Shown here: one piece after another, positions 6,716 to 12,006 of the stretch
Numbering within the stretch: the stretch's first letter is position 1
How the letters are laid out: each line of letters begins with the position of its first letter
NCBI GenBank assembly: GCA_003561495.1
Contig: PWWM01000040.1
Span: 1-12,006 of the forward strand
Origin: Gammaproteobacteria bacterium
GTDB taxonomy: Bacteria; Pseudomonadota; Gammaproteobacteria; Xanthomonadales; Wenzhouxiangellaceae
DNA: 12,006 nt
Direction of reading: 5' to 3'
Made by a program: the position numbers and the translations under genes
Notes under the pieces: model-generated
Database searches by the model: none
What the model was told of the DNA's origin: nothing
What the model saw: the letters and a program-made list of their open reading frames with translations, nothing else

Positions 6716-9147
6716 CCCGCCGGGTCAAGCAGGCTTTCCCGGCGCGCCTGGTCCAACTTGTGCTGGATGGAGGCCTGCATCTCGGCCCAATCATCCATTC
6801 GCTCAGCCCCCAGAAAATCCAGGGCTTCCTGCCAATTCGCGCGAGCCTCGTCGATGCGTCCCTGCTGTGCCCTGGCGGTGGCCAGAATATCCAGTGCGGA
6901 AGCCAGGTAAACCGTTTCGATCCCGCCATGACGCTCGTGGCGCCGACGCTGGTCTTCGATCACCTCACTGATCAGGCTTTCGGCGCGTCGCGGATTGGAT
7001 TGACGTAGATGCAACGCCGCCTGGTTGGTCATGGACAGCCGATACAGGTAGTGATCCCGGCCCACGATATCTCGAATCATGCGCCCTGCCCGATCAAAAG
7101 CCACCATCGCTTCGGCATTGCGTTCCAGCCTGGACAGCGCCACCCCGTAGTTGCCAATGGTATTGGCCAGGCGTTGGCTGGGCCCGATCAGACGTTCATG
7201 ATCCTCGATCAGTTGCTGAAACATGGCCGCCGCCTCTTCCGGATCATCCAGCATCAAGGCCGTGGCATGAACGAAGCGCCCCCTGAGATAGCGCGGATCG
7301 TGGTCGGGATACAGTGTCTCGGCCTGATGCCTGGCCGCCGTGGCGACCGCGATGGCCCGCTCGGACTGTCGAGCAAACACGTAGGCTCCAACCAGCGCGG
7401 CCTTGGCTTCGAAGCGCAATTCCTGCGACTCGTCCGTTTCGGGAATTCTGTCCAGGATCGCCTCCAGATCGACAATCGTCTGTTCAAGCGGCCGGTCCAG
7501 TGCATTGGCGTGATTGCGCAACTTTCGTATCTGTAACTGCATGATACGGGGCTCGAAATCACCATCAGCTCGCTCCAGCCATTGAATCGCCCGGCGATCG
7601 GCGTCAATGGCCTCCAGGGCCCGACCGCCCGAGTCGTAAGCCGCTCCGACTTCGGCCATGATCAGTCCCAGTTGCGATGGACTGGATTCCGCGTCCGATG
7701 CGCTCAAGGCCTGCTCCAGCAGGGGCAAGGCCTGCTCCCCAAGCCCCAGTGCATTGTAAGCCCGGCCAATGGCCAGATTGATCGAACTCAGCATGCCCGG
7801 GTCCAGCTCACTGGATACACTCAGCTGCCCGGCGCCCAGATCGAGCACATCGCGCACGGTGACTTCCTGTCCACGAGTCGGCAAGGAGTCGGCGCCGGCG
7901 AACAGCTCGTGCATGAACTCATTGACTGCTTCGGCTCGATCACGCTCCCAGGCCGTCTGTCGAATCTGGGCTTCACGATCAATCAGGAAAAATGTCAACA
8001 GAATGGCCAGCAATGCGGTCCCGGCCACGGCCCAGCGATTTCGCCAGGCAAATCGATGACTGCGATACAACCACGAATCACCCCGGGCAAGTACAGGCCT
8101 GAACTCGAGAAATCGCTGCAAGTCTTCGGCCAGATCGCGTACCGAGGCATAACGCTCGTCCCGGTCGTAACGCACGGCCTTCATTACAATGGCATCCAGA
8201 TCGGCATGCACGCCCGGTGGTTCGATTCGACCCTGGCGAATGAGCTTGGACATCTCCTTCGGGTCAGCGATATCATCGAATACGGAACGACCCGTAAGCA
8301 GAACGTAGAGCACCATTCCCAGCGAGTAGACATCCGTGGCGGCACTCAGCCCACGCCCCGCAAGCTGCTCAGGACTGGCATAGGCCAGCGTCAGCATGTC
8401 CCGAGAGCCGGCCGCCAGCAGTTCATCGACTTCCCCGTCCTCGCGCACATGAGCGATTCCGAAATCCAGTAACTTCGGTTCACCTTCGGCAGTCACCAGG
8501 ATATTGGATGGCTTGATATCGCGATGCACAACCATGTGCCGGTGGGCATGATCGACGGCATTGCAAACCTTGATGAAGATATCAACGCATTCACGAATCG
8601 AACAGCCTTGTTCGCGACACCAGTCGTCAATGGGCTTGCCGTCGACAAACTCGGTGGCCAGAAAAGGCCGTCCTTCGCTGAGCACACCGCCATCGATGAG
8701 ATGAGCGATATTGGGGTGGTTGAGCCGCGACAGGATGCGTCGCTCGGTCGCAAAGCGATGTCGGAGTTTTTCATCCGGGGCATCGGACAATGACAACAGT
8801 TTCAAGGCGACCGGCTGATGCAGTCCACCGTCTTCGCGCTCGGCCAGGTAAACCCCCCCTTCCCCACCCTCATTGAGCCGTCGAATCAGCCGGTAGTTAC
8901 GCGGTAACGGCACCTCCAGCGACACTTCCCGCAGCACCTGCTGGGCAGCCGCCTGAAAACGCTCCGGCACCTGGTCGGAACCATCATCTTCAGCCGCCTC
9001 AATCAGCCAGGACACCTCATCAGCAAGCACCGGATCGTGGTCGCATTGATCGCTGATGAACTGCCTGCGCTGATCTTCGGGAAGGTCAAGCGCTTGTTCG
9101 GCAATCGCCTTGGCGCGACGATAGCGCTCGGCAGCGGAGGTACTCAT
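6712..9147 (-). CDS. Membrane-anchored Ser/Thr protein kinase with C-terminal TPR region
   Basis: The product is 811 residues. A helical N-terminal segment (about 5-75) precedes a Hanks-type kinase domain (about 85-350). Key residues are Lys116 (VALK), Glu135, the catalytic loop HRDIKPSN at 208-215, DFG at 228-230 and SPE at 258-260, all consistent with activity. The glycine loop LNEGGEGGVY has Asn92 where the first glycine is usual. One transmembrane helix (about 373-389) separates the cytoplasmic kinase from a predicted periplasmic part of about 420 residues with TPR-like repeats (near 452-482, 494-524, 660-690, 703-733 and 748-778). Its likely partner is the ECF43-type sigma factor, encoded convergently with a 4-base overlap. 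The start at 9147 lies 9 bases after the stop of the GGT-family gene, so the two are probably co-transcribed. Substrate and signal are inferred, not shown. Confidence 0.93.
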   Translation of the reverse strand: MSTSAAERYRRAKAIAEQALDLPEDQRRQFISDQCDHDPVLADEVSWLIEAAEDDGSDQVPERFQAAAQQVLREVSLEVPLPRNYRLIRRLNEGGEGGVYLAEREDGGLHQPVALKLLSLSDAPDEKLRHRFATERRILSRLNHPNIAHLIDGGVLSEGRPFLATEFVDGKPIDDWCREQGCSIRECVDIFIKVCNAVDHAHRHMVVHRDIKPSNILVTAEGEPKLLDFGIAHVREDGEVDELLAAGSRDMLTLAYASPEQLAGRGLSAATDVYSLGMVLYVLLTGRSVFDDIADPKEMSKLIRQGRIEPPGVHADLDAIVMKAVRYDRDERYASVRDLAEDLQRFLEFRPVLARGDSWLYRSHRFAWRNRWAVAGTALLAILLTFFLIDREAQIRQTAWERDRAEAVNEFMHELFAGADSLPTRGQEVTVRDVLDLGAGQLSVSSELDPGMLSSINLAIGRAYNALGLGEQALPLLEQALSASDAESSPSQLGLIMAEVGAAYDSGGRALEAIDADRRAIQWLERADGDFEPRIMQLQIRKLRNHANALDRPLEQTIVDLEAILDRIPETDESQELRFEAKAALVGAYVFARQSERAIAVATAARHQAETLYPDHDPRYLRGRFVHATALMLDDPEEAAAMFQQLIEDHERLIGPSQRLANTIGNYGVALSRLERNAEAMVAFDRAGRMIRDIVGRDHYLYRLSMTNQAALHLRQSNPRRAESLISEVIEDQRRRHERHGGIETVYLASALDILATARAQQGRIDEARANWQEALDFLGAERMDDWAEMQASIQHKLDQARRESLLDPAG

Positions 9148-9156
9148 CGACTGCTC

Positions 9157-11064
9157 TTACCAGGCAATACCGTAATCGTCACCGAAGTCACTGGCCGCAC
9201 CGTGCATGGCGCCGTTTTCATGATCAATCCAGATGGCCGTCGTCGGATTGTAGGTACGCTCGACCAACTCAACATCGTATCCCATGGCCTCGAGCTGACT
9301 TCGTGTGAACGGTGAGACCACCGGGGTGACCTGCAAGCGACCCGGTTCGGCCTGGTGAGCACCGAATGAACTCTGCATGGAATAGCTGATGATATTGCCG
9401 CGCCCATCGGCAGCCTGCTGGACATTCATGCCCCATTCCACCATGCCGAGAAAGAACTGCAACAGGTTCTGGTCCTGTGAATCACCGCCCTGGACCGAGA
9501 ACGCCATGATCGGGCGTCCTTCCTCCAGCGCCAGCGTCGGGGTCAGCGTGACCCGCGGGCGCTTGCCCGGTTCGACCACGTTGAACGGATTAAGCTGTTC
9601 ATCGAGTACAAAGCTTTGCATGCGCTGGCTCAGGCCGATCCCGGTATTGCCGGCGATAAAGGCCGGGATCCAGCCACCCGACGGGGTCACCGAAACCACC
9701 CAGCCCTCGGCATCAGCGGCCTGGATGGAGGTCGTCCCGGCCAGGAACGACTCTTCCGCAGACATCAGGTTCGATTGCTGAAAGCCCTCAACGCCCAGCG
9801 CCTCGGCATCGGGTGGGTTCTGCTGCCAGTTCTGACGCAACTCCTCGAAGGGATTGGTCTGGCCCTGATGAGGGTATGGATCACCCGGTCCGAAATCCTT
9901 CAGGCGACGCTCCATGGAAATCAGCTCGGCGCGCTCGCTGGCGTAGGACTTCGACAACAAGCCTTCAACCGGTTCGATGGGCTCGAAGTCGGGGTCGCCG
10001 TAATAGAAATCGCGATCGGCAAATGCCAGGGCCATGGCCTCGTGCAAGGTGTGGACATAGCGAGTGGAGTTGTACCCCATGGCCTGAAGATCGAAGTTTT
10101 CGAGAATGTTGAGCGCCTGCAGCATGGCCGGTCCCTGGGTCCAGGTGGTCAGCTTGTAGACATCGATACCGCGATAGGTGGTCGAAACCGGCTCTTCGAT
10201 TTTCACCTCCCAGCGATCCAGATCTTCCATGGTGAACAAGCCGCCATGTTCACGGGTCGCGCGCACGATTTCCTCGGCGATATCGCCCCGGTAGAAACGA
10301 TCATAGGCGGCATAGATCGCTTCCTTGCGACTCTTGCCATTGGCCAGTGCCTCGGCCTCGGTTTCGACGAGCTTTTGCAGGGTCGCCTCGAGCTCTGGCT
10401 GGCGAAAGATCTCGCCGGGCGCCGGGGCGGCGCGTTTGGATGGATCGTCGGGATCGAGATGCGGCAGAAACACCCGGGTCGAGTCCGGCCACTGCTCGAG
10501 AATCTCGCGACGGCGCTCGATATTGGCAGATTGCGAGGCTTCCAAAGGATACCCGCGCGCCAGTTCGATGGACGGGGCGAGTACCTGGGCCAGGCTGAGA
10601 TTGCCGAATTCAGCCACCATGACCATCAAACCGCCGGGTGTACCCGGGGTGACTGCGGCCAGTGGCCCGAATTCGGGCGGGTAGACCATGCCCTGGTCGC
10701 GGAAGAACTCCGGCGTCGCCCCGGTCGGCGCCACGCCAAGGCCGTTGATGCCCAGCACCTGGCCGGTCTCCGGGTGATAGATCAAGGCCTGGGTCTCACC
10801 ACCCCAGCCCAGCACGTCCCACATGGTGGCGGTCGCGCCCAGCATGGCCGCGGCTGCGTCAACGGCATTGCCGCCCTGCTGAAACATCATGGCGCCGGCA
10901 GTTGCACCCAGCGGCTTGCCGGTGACTGCGACCCAATTCGTACCCTTGAGAATGGGTCGGGTGGTGTCCTGGGCGAAAGAGACCCCAAGCATCATCAGCG
11001 CGCAAGCGCCCGACAGGGCGATCCACCAGCAATTGCGGCATCCCCGCATCCATCGGAAAACCAT
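9157..11064 (-). CDS. Exported gamma-glutamyltransferase-family Ntn hydrolase
   Basis: The product is 635 residues with a signal peptide: basic N-terminus, hydrophobic core about 12-29, probable cleavage after SFA at 29-31. It acts in the periplasm or outside. The fold is that of gamma-glutamyltransferases, which cleave themselves to expose an N-terminal threonine; Thr444 in AGTTSIQAAD is the expected nucleophile. Other family marks are GGNAVDAAAAM (64-74), TPGTPGGL (139-146), KRPRVTLTPTL (501-511) and VQGGDSQDQ (524-532). Residues that bind the glutamyl group in the E. coli enzyme look replaced (Leu109 for the Arg of FREMAP; Val/Thr for the Ser-Ser of RPLSSM). It may therefore be an acylase or peptidase of another substrate rather than a glutathione enzyme. 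The start at 11064 is set by AAGGAG six bases upstream; the frame extends to 11130 without a better site. It is the first gene of a probable operon with the kinase. Confidence 0.9.
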   Translation of the reverse strand: MVFRWMRGCRNCWWIALSGACALMMLGVSFAQDTTRPILKGTNWVAVTGKPLGATAGAMMFQQGGNAVDAAAAMLGATATMWDVLGWGGETQALIYHPETGQVLGINGLGVAPTGATPEFFRDQGMVYPPEFGPLAAVTPGTPGGLMVMVAEFGNLSLAQVLAPSIELARGYPLEASQSANIERRREILEQWPDSTRVFLPHLDPDDPSKRAAPAPGEIFRQPELEATLQKLVETEAEALANGKSRKEAIYAAYDRFYRGDIAEEIVRATREHGGLFTMEDLDRWEVKIEEPVSTTYRGIDVYKLTTWTQGPAMLQALNILENFDLQAMGYNSTRYVHTLHEAMALAFADRDFYYGDPDFEPIEPVEGLLSKSYASERAELISMERRLKDFGPGDPYPHQGQTNPFEELRQNWQQNPPDAEALGVEGFQQSNLMSAEESFLAGTTSIQAADAEGWVVSVTPSGGWIPAFIAGNTGIGLSQRMQSFVLDEQLNPFNVVEPGKRPRVTLTPTLALEEGRPIMAFSVQGGDSQDQNLLQFFLGMVEWGMNVQQAADGRGNIISYSMQSSFGAHQAEPGRLQVTPVVSPFTRSQLEAMGYDVELVERTYNPTTAIWIDHENGAMHGAASDFGDDYGIAW

Positions 11065-11121
11065 GACCGTCTCCTTGCAAAATTCATCACTGTTCAAGCA
11101 TATCAGACCGCTGCATGGTCC

Positions 11122-11127
11122 TATACT
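11122..11127 (+). promoter_or_regulatory. Possible -10 hexamer upstream of crotonase gene
   Basis: TATACT matches the sigma-70 -10 consensus at five of six positions and lies 31 bases before the GTG start at 11159, in the 94-base gap between the divergent hydrolase and crotonase genes. No convincing -35 hexamer sits 16-18 bases upstream, so support is weak. Confidence 0.25.
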
Positions 11128-11158
11128 CACCCGAAACCACCCACAAGACTGCCGACCC

Positions 11159-11998
11159 GTGACTGTCCAATTCGAAATCCGTGATCAAATCGCATTGATC
11201 ACCATTGATCGCCCCGAAAAGCGCAATGCCGTTGATCGCGCCACGGCCGCGGCATTGTTTGAAGCCTTTGAGCGATTCGACCAGAATGTCGACGTCTCTA
11301 TCGCTGTGCTGACCGGAGCCGGCGATACCTTCTGTGCCGGCGCTGACTTGAAGGAAATTGCCGCCGGCGCTACGGGCGAGGAGCGCCTGGCCGCCGGCAA
11401 GATCGGTCCGATGGGCCCAACCCGAATGACCCTGTCGAAACCGGTGATCGCGGCCATCGAGGGATACGCTGTGGCCGGTGGGCTGGAGCTGTGTTGCTGG
11501 GCCGATCTGCGGGTTGCCGCACGCTCAGCACGCTTCGGGGTCTTGTGTCGCCGTTTCGGTGTTCCGCTGGTGGATCTGGGAACCATCCGCCTGCCCCGCC
11601 TGATCGGTCATTCCCGGGCCATGGACCTGATTCTGACCGGACGCGAAATCGATGCCGAGGAAGCCGAGCGCATCGGCCTGGTCAACCGCCTGGTCGATGA
11701 TGGACAGGCCTTGAATCATGCGATGACACTGGCCGAGGAACTGGCCGACCTACCCCAGGCCTGCCTGCGTGGTGATCGCCTGTCGGCCATCGAGCAATGG
11801 TCGATGGACTGGACAGACGCCATGGACAACGAACTGCGCCATGGTCTGGCAACGCTGAAATCCGGAGAGACCCGCAGCGGGGCGGAGCGTTTTTCGCTTG
11901 GAGTGCCCGGGTCTGTTCACAATCCCCCAGTCGCCAAAGGAACAAGAAAAGCAGACCACAGAGACACAGAGGACACGGAGAAAAACTCAAAAAAGTGA
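11159..11998 (+). CDS. Crotonase/enoyl-CoA hydratase family protein with atypical active site
   Basis: The product is 279 residues from a GTG at 11159, which places the first strand (VQFEIRDQIALITIDRPEKRNAV) as usual for the family. The frame is open further upstream, but that part covers the divergent hydrolase start and its upstream region. An oxyanion-hole loop DTFCAGADLKE lies at 56-66. The first catalytic glutamate is kept as Glu110 in AGGLEL. The position of the second glutamate appears to be Cys130 in GVLCRRFGVPL, so ordinary hydratase chemistry is doubtful. This CRRFGVPL form is a recognisable crotonase subgroup of uncertain reaction. The domain proper ends near residue 248 (GAERFSLG). 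The last 30 or so residues are low in complexity and come partly from a CACAGAG repeat, so the original 3' end may have been lost. No strong ribosome binding site precedes the GTG. It presumably acts on an acyl-CoA in the cytoplasm. Confidence 0.85.
   Translation: MTVQFEIRDQIALITIDRPEKRNAVDRATAAALFEAFERFDQNVDVSIAVLTGAGDTFCAGADLKEIAAGATGEERLAAGKIGPMGPTRMTLSKPVIAAIEGYAVAGGLELCCWADLRVAARSARFGVLCRRFGVPLVDLGTIRLPRLIGHSRAMDLILTGREIDAEEAERIGLVNRLVDDGQALNHAMTLAEELADLPQACLRGDRLSAIEQWSMDWTDAMDNELRHGLATLKSGETRSGAERFSLGVPGSVHNPPVAKGTRKADHRDTEDTEKNSKK
11957..11981. repeat. CACAGAG-type short tandem repeat
   Basis: Three imperfect units, CACAGAGA (11957-11964), CACAGAGGA (11965-11973) and CACGGAGA (11974-11981), lie at the end of the crotonase frame. 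They are translated there as HRDTEDTEK-like residues. Sequences of this sort are common as dispersed intergenic elements in many bacterial genomes. The repeat may continue beyond the window, since only 25 bases follow it. Confidence 0.7.
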
Positions 11999-12006
11999 TT
12001 GTTTGC

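Noticed and set aside
10889..11158. Upstream extension of the crotonase frame
   Set aside because: It covers the signal-peptide region of the divergent hydrolase, and the crotonase domain begins right after the GTG at 11159.
9616..11184. Open frame of 522 codons on the plus strand opposite the GGT-family gene
   Set aside because: The minus-strand frame has a signal peptide, a strong ribosome binding site and family motifs; the plus-strand translation has none and overlaps the start of the crotonase gene.

Overview
This looks like a chromosomal segment of a GC-rich gammaproteobacterium. The fatty-acid oxidation gene types, the sigma factor/TPR-kinase pair, and a small secreted protein ending in an FRDRFE-like motif remind me of Lysobacterales/Chromatiales-type marine or halophilic bacteria such as Wenzhouxiangella. 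That placement is by resemblance only. Coding density is very high: no gene-free stretch exceeds about 160 bases, and I see no tRNA, rRNA, transposase or CRISPR array.

Layout. (1) 1-2395, plus strand: the 3' part of a FadN-type fused 3-hydroxyacyl-CoA dehydrogenase/enoyl-CoA hydratase, then a heptad-repeat hairpin, then a FadA-type thiolase. Together these perform the last three steps of a beta-oxidation cycle. (2) 2392-4492, minus strand: a two-gene YdbS/YdbT membrane operon of bacterial PH-like (bPH2/DUF304) domains. (3) 4644-4964, plus strand: a small secreted protein with glycine/tryptophan repeats. (4) 4965-6038, minus strand: an APH-fold phosphotransferase of the type often found with acyl-CoA dehydrogenases. 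(5) 6143-6715, plus strand: a TIGR02999/ECF43-type sigma factor. It faces 6712-9147, minus strand, a membrane Ser/Thr kinase with a large TPR region, whose stop codon overlaps that of the sigma gene. (6) 9157-11064, minus strand: an exported gamma-glutamyltransferase-family Ntn hydrolase, upstream of the kinase in the same probable operon. (7) 11159-11998, plus strand: a crotonase-superfamily protein whose 3' end runs into a CACAGAG-type dispersed repeat.

How the genes relate. The fad pair, the phosphotransferase and the crotonase all point to acyl-CoA metabolism, although they lie in separate transcription units. The sigma factor and kinase probably form a phosphorylation-dependent transcription switch, because the sigma factor lacks the usual acidic region-2.2 motif. 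The hydrolase-kinase operon puts a periplasmic or secreted enzyme next to a kinase whose TPR part is predicted to be periplasmic.

The points most worth a second look are the sigma factor/kinase/hydrolase module, the replaced glutamyl-binding residues in the GGT-family protein, the crotonase with Cys in place of the second catalytic Glu, the small secreted protein, the two short-period repeat elements, and the three convergent gene pairs whose stop codons interlock or abut. None of this proves a new system; the strongest candidate is the sigma factor/kinase/hydrolase module.
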